A stretch of 5,691 nt of DNA from Collinsella aerofaciens (GTDB lineage Bacteria; Actinomycetota; Coriobacteriia; Coriobacteriales; Coriobacteriaceae). Within the stretch, counting starts at the first letter, position 1, and every line of letters starts with the position of its first letter. The notes below the pieces were generated by a model. The model saw nothing but the letters and a program-made list of their open reading frames with translations, did not search any database and had not been told where the DNA came from. The position numbers were made by a program, and so were the translations under genes. Positions 1-4,527 of the stretch are shown piece by piece. Location: contig JAJWXI010000112.1 of assembly GCA_021641225.1 (NCBI GenBank), positions 1 to 5,691 of the forward strand. The letters run 5' to 3'.

Positions 1-1278
1 GCCTGCGAGCGTGCCAGCCAGGCACTCTTTATTAAGCAGATGCTCGCCCGCCCGCTCGCCCGCGAAATCGCGCGCACCGGCGAGCCGGACTTTTGCGTGC
101 TCGCCGCTCCCGGCTACCAGTGCGACCCTGCCATCAAGGGCCTCAACTCCAGCGCCGCCGTGGTCATCAACTTCCAGGAACGCGTGATTCTGGTCGCCGG
201 CACCGGCTACTCCGGTGAGATCAAAAAGTCGATCTTCAGCGTCATGAACTACCTGCTGCCCGTCGAGGACGACGTGCTGCCCATGCACTGCTCGGCCAGC
301 ATGGATCCTGTCACGCACGAGACCGCCGTGTTCTTTGGCCTGTCCGGCACCGGCAAGACCACGCTTTCGGCCAACCCCACGCGCCTACTGATCGGCGACG
401 ACGAGCACGGTTGGTCCGACATGGGCATCTTCAACATCGAGGGTGGCTGCTACGCCAAATGCGAGGGCCTGGACGCGTTCCACGAGCCCGAGATCTTCAA
501 CGCTGTCCGCTTTGGCGCGATCTGCGAAAACGTGGTGCTCGACGAGAGCCGCAAGCCCAACTACGACGACGTCTCGATCACGCACAACACGCGCGTGGCA
601 TACCCTGTGGAGCACATTCCCAACGCGTGGACCAAGGGTATGGGCACCACTCCAAGCGTCGTGCTCTTTCTGACCTGCGACGCCTTTGGCGTACTGCCGC
701 CCATCTCACGCCTGACGTCCGATGCCGCCATGTACCACTTTGTGACGGGCTTTACGGCCAAGATCCCCGGCACCGAGGTCGGCGTCACCGAGCCCACGCC
801 CACGTTCTCCTCGCTGTTTGGCGAGCCGTTTATGCCGCTCGACCCCATGGTCTACGCCAAGATGCTCGGCGAGCGCATCGCCGACGGCCGCACGCGCGTG
901 TACCTGGTCAACACCGGCTGGATTGGCGGCGGCTACGGCGTGGGCCATCGCATCGAGCTTGCCTACACGCGCGCCCTGGTGGCCCGCGCCCTCGACGGTA
1001 CCATCGAGGACAGCGAATTCGTGCATGACGATATCTTTAACGTCGACATTCCCACCACGTGCCACGGTGTGCCCGACGGCATCCTGGTGCCGCGCCAGTA
1101 CTGGCAGAGCACCGCGCGCTACGACGAGGCGGCGCACAACCTGGCCGTGATGTTCGAGGAGAACTTCGAGAAGAAGTACTCGCACCTGCCCGAGTCCGTC
1201 AAGGCCGCCGGTCCGCACGCTCAGGTGCACGCCGACGCCCGTCATCGCGGCCGCGGCCTGCTGGGACTTCGCCACTAG
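1..1278 (+). CDS. pckA: ATP-dependent phosphoenolpyruvate carboxykinase, 5'-truncated by the window edge
   Basis: This enzyme interconverts oxaloacetate plus ATP with phosphoenolpyruvate, CO2 and ADP in the cytoplasm, at the gluconeogenic or anaplerotic node. The frame is open from base 1, so the visible 425 residues lack the start; the family is about 520-540 residues, so roughly 110 N-terminal residues lie outside. Family landmarks are intact: GEIKKSIFS with the metal/substrate lysines (214-240), the metal-binding histidine in PMHCSA (280-297), the P-loop GLSGTGKTT (337-363), the LIGDDEHGW kinase-2/metal motif (388-414), the NTRVAYP arginine (592-594), DAFGVLPP (679-702) and TEPTPTFS (787-810). 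The substrate-binding arginine of the N-terminal domain is off-window. The ATG at 40 is internal, not the start. Relatives end near the GPHA equivalent (1210-1221), but this frame continues for 18 Arg/His/Gly-rich residues. A palindromic repeat acting as probable terminator starts 15 bp after the stop. Confidence 0.96.
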   Translation, partial: ACERASQALFIKQMLARPLAREIARTGEPDFCVLAAPGYQCDPAIKGLNSSAAVVINFQERVILVAGTGYSGEIKKSIFSVMNYLLPVEDDVLPMHCSASMDPVTHETAVFFGLSGTGKTTLSANPTRLLIGDDEHGWSDMGIFNIEGGCYAKCEGLDAFHEPEIFNAVRFGAICENVVLDESRKPNYDDVSITHNTRVAYPVEHIPNAWTKGMGTTPSVVLFLTCDAFGVLPPISRLTSDAAMYHFVTGFTAKIPGTEVGVTEPTPTFSSLFGEPFMPLDPMVYAKMLGERIADGRTRVYLVNTGWIGGGYGVGHRIELAYTRALVARALDGTIEDSEFVHDDIFNVDIPTTCHGVPDGILVPRQYWQSTARYDEAAHNLAVMFEENFEKKYSHLPESVKAAGPHAQVHADARHRGRGLLGLRH

Positions 1279-1293
1279 CGTCGCCTCAGACCC

Positions 1294-1334
1294 AAAACCA
1301 CCACAAAGGGGACAGGCACCTTTGTGGTGGTTTT
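1294..1334 (+). repeat. Palindromic intergenic element, copy 1 (probable pckA terminator)
   Basis: Perfect 16-bp arms, AAAACCACCACAAAGG (1294-1309) and its complement (1319-1334), enclose the 9-base centre GGACAGGCA (1310-1318). A C at 1293 and G at 1335 add a seventeenth pair. It begins 15 bp after the pckA stop. As RNA it is a stem ending in U4, so it should work as an intrinsic terminator; the A4 at the other edge gives the same property on the opposite strand. Strand + is assigned here by the GGACAGGCA centre. Three further copies occur in the window. Confidence 0.9.
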
Positions 1335-1361
1335 GCTCGCGGGGATGACTCGAGTTACAAT
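1333..1361 (+). promoter_or_regulatory. Candidate sigma-70-type promoter for the B3/B4 gene or a leader RNA
   Basis: TTGCTC (1333-1338, three of six matches to the -35 consensus) is followed after 17 bp by TACAAT (1356-1361, five of six matches to the -10 consensus). This predicts a transcript starting near 1368. The -35 box overlaps the last two bases of repeat copy 1. No comparable box is visible between the downstream hairpin and the B3/B4 start, where the DNA is very GC-rich, so this is the best promoter for that gene. Assigned by eye from consensus only. Confidence 0.4.
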
Positions 1362-1402
1362 ACGCCTGACATATCGTCCCCTTCTCCGGATGGGGGCAGC
1401 GT

Positions 1403-1465
1403 AAGCGCTCTTGTGGCGGCACCGTAGGACTTTGAAGGTGGCCGTCGTGAGGGCGCTTTTTGTTT
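1403..1465 (+). terminator. Strong hairpin with T-run in the B3/B4 leader (terminator or attenuator)
   Basis: Bases 1403-1420 pair with 1441-1458 without a break (18 pairs, five of them G-U). One bulged G at 1440 is followed by three more pairs (1421-1423 with 1437-1439) and a 13-base loop (1424-1436). TTTTTGTTT (1457-1465) starts in the last two pairs of the stem and runs past it, giving a textbook intrinsic terminator on the + strand only. It lies downstream of the candidate promoter and 44 bp before the B3/B4 start codon. It could end a leader RNA of about 100 nt, attenuate the B3/B4 gene, or be an older pckA terminator displaced by repeat copy 1. A 7-bp GC hairpin (1470-1476 with 1483-1489) follows. 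Confidence 0.7.
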
Positions 1466-1509
1466 AGGTGCCCGCGACCGCGCGCGGGCGAATCGCGAAG
1501 GGAGCGCGT

Positions 1510-2229
1510 ATGAAGAGCTTTATTGCCGAGGATTCGTTTTGGGAACTGTTTCCGCAGGCAGCTATCGGCGTTGTGGTCGTAAAGGGCATGAAGCCTGCGG
1601 CGCAGATTCCCCAAGAGGACGTGGATGCGATCGCCGCGTTGCTCGACCGCGCCAACATCGATGCGGAGCGTCACCTGACGAGCGACACCATCAGCGAGAA
1701 CGCGCCGGTCAAGGCATGGCGCGAGGCATATCGTCAATTCAAGACCAAGAAGGGCGCGCGGTGCTCGGTCGAGAATCTGCTCAAGCGCGTGCTCAAAGGC
1801 AAGCCGGTTGGCCACATCACGCCGGCGGTGGATATCTACAATACGGTTTCGCTGACCTATGCGCTGCCCGTCGGCGGTGAGGATCTGCATGCTATTGAGG
1901 GCAATCTGCGCCTGACGGTGACCGACGGCGCCGACGCGTTCCTGCCGCTCGGCGAGGATGCGGACGACCCGACGCTTCCCGGTGAGCTTGCCTACATCGA
2001 CGATGTGGGCGCTGTGTGCCGTTGCTGGAACTGGCGCGATGGCGTTCGCACGGCGCTGTCCGACGATTCGGCGGACGCCTTCTTGGCGATCGAGTGCGTG
2101 GAGCCCGAGCGGATGGGGGATTGCCAGGCTGCGATCGATCGCCTTGCTGAGTTGCTTGAGCGTTATCTGGGCGCCGCGGTTGTCACCAATACGCTTGTGA
2201 CGCGCGATAATCCCTGCGTGGAGCTGTAG
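1510..2229 (+). CDS. B3/B4 tRNA-binding domain protein (PheRS beta-subunit editing-domain homologue)
   Basis: A 239-residue soluble protein made almost entirely of the B3/B4 fold found in the beta subunit of phenylalanyl-tRNA synthetase, where it clears mischarged Tyr-tRNA(Phe). The stand-alone family matches COG3382. Recognisable stretches are the helical N-terminal part with WREAYRQF (about residues 70-77), SVENLLKRVLKGKP (86-99), PAVDIYNTVSLTYALPVGGED (105-125), LPGELAYIDD (156-165) and the CRCWNWRDGVRT segment (170-181), all typical of this family. ATG 1510 is chosen because AAGGGAG (1498-1504) sits 5 bp upstream; a GTG at 1468 would put the coding start before that site. There is no signal peptide or membrane segment. 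Trans-editing of mischarged tRNA is plausible by homology but unproven for this family. The gene probably stands alone, with a leader hairpin before it and a palindromic repeat 28 bp after its stop. Confidence 0.85.
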   Translation: MKSFIAEDSFWELFPQAAIGVVVVKGMKPAAQIPQEDVDAIAALLDRANIDAERHLTSDTISENAPVKAWREAYRQFKTKKGARCSVENLLKRVLKGKPVGHITPAVDIYNTVSLTYALPVGGEDLHAIEGNLRLTVTDGADAFLPLGEDADDPTLPGELAYIDDVGAVCRCWNWRDGVRTALSDDSADAFLAIECVEPERMGDCQAAIDRLAELLERYLGAAVVTNTLVTRDNPCVEL

Positions 2230-2257
2230 CGACGCCTGCGGATCCTATTCGACGGCC

Positions 2258-2298
2258 AAAACCACCACAAAGGTGCCTGTCCCCTTTGTGGTGGTTTT
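2258..2298 (-). repeat. Palindromic intergenic element, copy 2, inverted (probable terminator of the B3/B4 gene)
   Basis: The same 16-bp arms (2258-2273 and 2283-2298) enclose the centre TGCCTGTCC (2274-2282), which is the exact complement of the copy 1 centre, so this copy is inverted. A fifth T at 2299 lengthens the T-run on the + strand. It starts 28 bp after the B3/B4 stop and is the only terminator-like structure there. Confidence 0.9.
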
Positions 2299-2300
2299 TA

Positions 2301-2360
2301 TGTTGATGGGTTAACAAATGGGATATCTGGGTATGGGGTCTACCCGATGCGGCTAAGATG
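2301..2360 (+). promoter_or_regulatory. Candidate promoter/operator region of the MarR-family gene
   Basis: This is the most AT-rich part of the gap before the regulator. It contains TAAGAT (2354-2359), four of six matches to a -10 box, about 43 bp before the start codon, but no convincing -35. Small dyads are clustered here: TGTTGA/TTAACA (2301-2306 with 2311-2316, one mismatch), GATATC (2322-2327) and GGGTA/TACCC (2329-2333 with 2341-2345). MarR proteins commonly bind dyads near their own promoter, so one of these could be an autoregulatory operator. Short dyads arise easily by chance, so the assignment is tentative. Confidence 0.3.
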
Positions 2361-2402
2361 TTTACCCGTTAGCATCATGCAAGCGAAAGGCGGTCGTCTC
2401 TC

Positions 2403-2852
2403 ATGCAGCAGAACGACGAGACACGTTTTGAGGATTTTGTCGGACTGATCAGCGGCCTCTACAAGGAGATCCAGCGCATCAAGACGTCCGAGGGTGCAAG
2501 ACTGGGCCTCAAGGGCTCCGATGTCATGTGCCTGTACTATCTGGAGCGCAGCAAGGACGGCCTGACCGGTGCCGACCTTGCCCGCATGGCCGGCGTGACC
2601 CGTGCCGCCGTTTCGCGTACGCTGGCTCACCTGGAGGAGGGTGGCTACGTCGAGGTCGACGACTCAGGCGATGCCGCCGTCAAGTATCGTGCCCCGGTGC
2701 GCTTGACCGCTCTCGGCGGCGAGAGCATGAGTGAGGCCGATCGCATCATTCGCGAGGTGCTCGACACCACCGGTAAAGCCATGGGTGTGGAGCAGCGTGA
2801 GCAGATGTATGCGTCGCTGCGCACGATTCTCAACACCCTGCGTGAGATCTAG
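2403..2852 (+). CDS. MarR-family winged-helix transcriptional regulator
   Basis: A 149-residue protein of normal length for the MarR family, expected to be a dimeric DNA-binding repressor or activator responding to a small ligand or oxidant. The layout is an N-terminal helix for dimerisation (about residues 5-30), then LKGSDVMCLYYLERS (36-50). The helix-turn-helix follows in LTGADLARMAGVTRAAVSRTLAHLEEGGYVEV (54-85), with the recognition helix around TRAAVSRTLAHL. The wing carries DSGDAAVKYRAPVRLT (87-102), and C-terminal dimerisation helices run from 108 to 149. The single cysteine (Cys43) lies outside the HTH. The start is supported by AAAGGCGG (2386-2393), 9 bp before the ATG. The ligand cannot be read from sequence. 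degV begins 135 bp later in the same direction with no clear + strand terminator between, so the two may be co-transcribed and functionally linked. Confidence 0.9.
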   Translation: MQQNDETRFEDFVGLISGLYKEIQRIKTSEGARLGLKGSDVMCLYYLERSKDGLTGADLARMAGVTRAAVSRTLAHLEEGGYVEVDDSGDAAVKYRAPVRLTALGGESMSEADRIIREVLDTTGKAMGVEQREQMYASLRTILNTLREI

Positions 2853-2895
2853 GGCAGCTAGGCTCAACCAATTCAACTAACAACTGCACAGTCCC

Positions 2896-2972
2896 TTTTT
2901 TGAGCACGCGCGCCGTGCTGGGGTTCTGCTGTCAAAAAAATCAGCGCCGAGCGGCCCGAGGCTGGTCGGCGC
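2896..2972. repeat. Two inverted repeats in the MarR-degV gap
   Basis: First structure: TTTTTTGA (2896-2903) is complementary to TCAAAAAA (2932-2939), and inside it AGCACG (2903-2908) pairs with CGTGCT (2914-2919), leaving a 12-base 3' bulge; A2903 can be used by only one of the two stems. Second structure: GCGCCGA (2944-2950) pairs with TCGGCGC (2966-2972), with a small GCC/GGC stem inside; it ends one base before the degV ribosome-binding site. On the - strand the second hairpin runs straight into TGA plus seven T, an intrinsic-terminator shape, although no - strand gene lies upstream of it. On the + strand neither structure has a T-run after it. Confidence 0.55.
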
Positions 2973-2987
2973 AAGAAAGGATTCACT

Positions 2988-3842
2988 ATGTCCGTCCGCA
3001 TTATTACCGATTCCGCGAGCGATATGTCGCCGGCGGAGCATCCTTCTTTGCATGTCCTGCCGCTGTCCGTCAGCTTTGGCACCGACGTGTATATGGATGG
3101 CGTCGACATCAATCACCAGCGCTTTTACGAGATGCTCGTCGAGCGCGACGAACTGCCCAAGACCGGCCAGGTCAATCCGTACGCCTTTTCGCAGGCGATT
3201 GCCGAGGCGCGCGAGGCCGGCGATGAGGCGGTGATTATTACCGTGGGCGCCAAGCTTTCGGGCACCAACCAGAGTGCGCGCACGGCCCTTGCCGAGATGC
3301 CGGGTGGCGACGTGTTCGTTGTGGACAGCAACAACGTGACGCTGGGTGAGCGTGTGCTTGTCGAGTATGCGCTGCGCCTGGTGGACGAGGGCCAGAGCGC
3401 CGCACAGATCGCGGCTGCCGTCGAGGCTGTGCGCGACCGCGTTGTGGTCATTGGCCTGCTCGAGACGCTGGAGTACCTGGTGCGCGGCGGCCGCCTGTCT
3501 GCCGCGGCGGGCGCTGTGGGTACGCTCCTCAACGTGAAGCCGGTCGTGGCCGCCGAGGATGGCCTGATTGTGCAGCTGGGTAAGGCGCGCGGTTCCAAGA
3601 ACGGTCGCAACCTACTGAACCAGAAGGTCGAGAAGGCGGGCGGCGTCGACTTCTCCATGCCGCTGGCGCTCGGCTACACGGGTCTTTCGGATGCCGTGCT
3701 CAAGAAATATATCGAGGACAGCGCGGCACTGTGGTCCGGTCACACCGAGAGTGAGTTACCCGTCCACACCATCGGCGCCACTATCGGCACCCATGTGGGC
3801 CCTGGCGCCGTAGCCGTAGCCTTCTTCCAGCCCACCAATTAG
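2988..3842 (+). CDS. DegV family (FakB-like) fatty-acid-binding protein
   Basis: A 284-residue protein of typical DegV length. DegV/FakB proteins bind a fatty acid in the cytoplasm and present it to the DhaK-like kinase FakA for phosphorylation, feeding exogenous fatty acids into phospholipid synthesis. Visible hallmarks are the N-terminal RIITDSASDM (residues 4-13), the KTGQVNPY segment (58-65) at the position of the family's T-S-Q-P motif, LSGTNQSA (90-97) and VVDSNNVTLGE (111-121). LEYLVRGGRLSAAAGAVGTLLNVKPV (161-186) matches the conserved DegV linker region, and THVGPGAVAVAFF (268-280) is the characteristic C-terminus. The NPY version replaces the commoner Ser-Gln-Pro spacing. The start is set by AAGAAAGGA (2973-2981), 6 bp before the ATG. 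No fakA-like gene is present in the window. A palindromic repeat starts 11 bp after the stop. Confidence 0.92.
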   Translation: MSVRIITDSASDMSPAEHPSLHVLPLSVSFGTDVYMDGVDINHQRFYEMLVERDELPKTGQVNPYAFSQAIAEAREAGDEAVIITVGAKLSGTNQSARTALAEMPGGDVFVVDSNNVTLGERVLVEYALRLVDEGQSAAQIAAAVEAVRDRVVVIGLLETLEYLVRGGRLSAAAGAVGTLLNVKPVVAAEDGLIVQLGKARGSKNGRNLLNQKVEKAGGVDFSMPLALGYTGLSDAVLKKYIEDSAALWSGHTESELPVHTIGATIGTHVGPGAVAVAFFQPTN

Positions 3843-3853
3843 TTCGCCTGGTA

Positions 3854-3893
3854 AAAACCACCACAAAGGGGACAGGCACCTTTGTGGTGGTTT
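3854..3893 (+). repeat. Palindromic intergenic element, copy 3 (between degV and the MGMT gene)
   Basis: This copy has the same orientation as copy 1: left arm 3854-3869, centre GGACAGGCA (3870-3878), right arm 3879-3893. The right arm lacks the final T, reading TTTA, so 15 pairs form (3855-3869 with 3879-3893). It starts 11 bp after the degV stop and ends 29 bp before the next start codon, leaving little room for a separate promoter. It may terminate degV or act as a leaky valve within a degV-MGMT transcript. Confidence 0.9.
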
Positions 3894-3922
3894 ATGCTTT
3901 TCCGCGAGGAAAGGAGCACGCG

Positions 3923-4243
3923 ATGGCAACCGAAGGCTTTTTTGAGCGGGTATACGAGGTGGTCGAGCAGATCCCCGAGGGGATGGTTGCCACCTACGGT
4001 CAGGTGGCGCTACTCGCCGGTCGTCCGCGCAGCGCGCGCTACGTGGGCTATGCGCTGCACAGCAATCCGCACCCCGGCCAGATTCCCTGCCATCGTGTGG
4101 TGTTTGCCGATGGTCGTATTTGCGAGGGCTTTGCGTTTGGCGGCCCCGATGCTCAACGTGAGCTTTTGCTGGGGGAGGGCGTGACGTTTGCTGACCCCAT
4201 GCACGTCGACCTTGCTGCCTGTCGCTGGCCGGCGGGGCTTTAG
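3923..4243 (+). CDS. Short MGMT-domain DNA-alkylation protein with intact Pro-Cys-His-Arg active site
   Basis: A 106-residue protein consisting only of the C-terminal DNA-binding/catalytic domain of O6-alkylguanine-DNA alkyltransferase. Residues known to matter in this family are present: Tyr25 in VATYGQ, the arginine finger Arg39 in SARYVG, the hinge Asn48 in HSNP, catalytic Cys56 and His57 in IPCHRVV (Cys codon 4088-4090), and Glu85. The size matches alkyltransferase-like (ATL, COG3695) proteins, which usually carry Trp in place of the cysteine and only flag damage for nucleotide excision repair. Here the Cys is kept, so direct methyl transfer is possible. AGGAAAGGAG (3907-3916), 6 bp upstream, fixes the ATG at 3923; the GTG codons at 3884 and 3887 lie inside repeat copy 3. 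The C-terminal tail (LAACRWPAGL) is not distinctive. It probably depends on transcription from degV 80 bp upstream. Confidence 0.88.
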   Translation: MATEGFFERVYEVVEQIPEGMVATYGQVALLAGRPRSARYVGYALHSNPHPGQIPCHRVVFADGRICEGFAFGGPDAQRELLLGEGVTFADPMHVDLAACRWPAGL

Positions 4244-4252
4244 CGGCCGGAT

Positions 4253-4301
4253 CGCCAAAACCACCACAAAGGTGCCTGTCCCCTTTGTGGTGGTTTTGGC
4301 G
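4253..4301 (-). repeat. Palindromic intergenic element, copy 4, inverted (probable terminator of the MGMT gene)
   Basis: Core arms 4257-4272 and 4282-4297 enclose the centre TGCCTGTCC (4273-4281), the same orientation as copy 2. In this copy the pairing extends outward through CGCC (4253-4256) and GGCG (4298-4301), giving 20 perfect pairs, the longest of the four. The left boundary is 9 bp after the MGMT stop codon. Confidence 0.9.
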
Positions 4302-4375
4302 CGGGTTTACCGGGGTTAACTTATGGAGACAATGTGGCGGTGCACTTTCCTAGCCAAAAGTAAACCACGGTGAAC

Positions 4376-4381
4376 TATATT
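4376..4381 (+). promoter_or_regulatory. Candidate -10 box in the gap before trpS
   Basis: TATATT matches five of six bases of the -10 consensus and sits in the most AT-rich part of the 4302-4574 gap. No good -35 is found at 16-18 bp (the bases there read GCCAAA), and no extended -10 TG is at the right position. A second weak option upstream is TTTACC (4306-4311), 16 bp, GACAAT (4328-4333). Either would start a + strand transcript running through the hairpins at 4390-4521 and ending opposite the trpS 3' end. Confidence 0.25.
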
Positions 4382-4387
4382 GTTTTC

Positions 4388-4527
4388 AGCAACGGAGCAG
4401 GTCATAGGCGATGAAAAAACCTGCCCTGTTGAGTTTGATTCGCATTCCTCCCCTCTGTGCGATTCAACGGTGTACTTCGGGAACAGGCCCGCTGGCAACT
4501 AACTGCCAGCGGGCCTGTTCCTGTTTC
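4388..4527 (+). ncRNA. Candidate structured small RNA or 3' regulatory region (three successive hairpins)
   Basis: Nothing in this stretch codes convincingly, but it contains three consecutive foldable units. Hairpin 1 pairs 4390-4395 with 4426-4431 and 4397-4402 with 4419-4424 around a 16-base A-rich loop. Hairpin 2 pairs 4435-4444 with 4458-4467 with one U-U mismatch and exposes the C-rich loop TTCCTCCCCTCTG (4445-4457). Hairpin 3 is the perfect 18-bp stem 4480-4497 with 4504-4521. The C-rich loop resembles anti-Shine-Dalgarno seed loops of some bacterial sRNAs. Also, ATTCCTCCCC (4444-4453) is exactly complementary to GGGGAGGAAT (4529-4538), just past hairpin 3. It matches no RNA family I recognise. 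The promoter is weak, so the alternative is a non-coding terminator or insertion scar. Confidence 0.3.
4480..4527 (+). terminator. Perfect 18-bp inverted repeat between the converging MGMT and trpS genes
   Basis: GGAACAGGCCCGCTGGCA (4480-4497) and its exact complement (4504-4521) flank the loop ACTAAC. G4479-T4522 and C4478-G4523 can extend the stem. On the + strand it is followed by TGTTTC, a weak T-tract. On the - strand, as trpS transcription would meet it, the next bases are CGAAGTAC with no T-run. It is therefore better placed to stop + strand transcripts, though so stable a stem 53 bp past the trpS stop may also define the trpS 3' end. It is unrelated in sequence to the AAAACCACC palindromes. 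Confidence 0.55.

Noticed and set aside
411..1028. Second + strand frame inside pckA (205 codons, Arg-rich)
   Set aside because: Frame-shifted shadow of pckA with no ribosome-binding site and low-complexity Arg-rich product.
1411..1428. T-box-like motif (TGGCGGCACCG) in the B3/B4 leader
   Set aside because: The T-box core needs an uninterrupted GGTGGNACCGCG-type sequence and a much longer leader with a Stem I; the candidate leader is only about 100 nt and the motif has extra bases.
1468..1509. GTG start at 1468 for the B3/B4 gene
   Set aside because: It precedes the good AAGGGAG site that serves ATG 1510, adds a low-complexity Arg/Ala stretch, and lies just after the terminator T-run.
706..1890. 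394-codon open frame on the - strand opposite pckA, the leader and the B3/B4 gene
   Set aside because: It lies opposite clear family members on the + strand, crosses the repeat and terminator, and its product resembles no family; it results from high GC and few stop codons.
3884..3922. GTG starts at 3884/3887 for the MGMT gene
   Set aside because: They fall inside the palindromic repeat and upstream of the AGGAAAGGAG ribosome-binding site that fits ATG 3923.
1294..4301. CRISPR array
   Set aside because: The repeats are palindromic, 400-1600 bp apart, alternate in orientation and are separated by genes; there are no uniform spacers or cas genes.
4387..4446. 19-codon - strand ORF beginning ATGCGAATC after GGGGAGGA
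   Set aside because: The purine-rich run is only 1-2 bases from the ATG, too close for efficient initiation, and the peptide overlaps hairpin sequence that explains the composition.
4316..4498. 60-codon - strand frame in the trpS-MGMT gap
   Set aside because: No ribosome-binding site and no recognisable product; it begins inside the perfect 18-bp inverted repeat and runs through the stacked hairpins.
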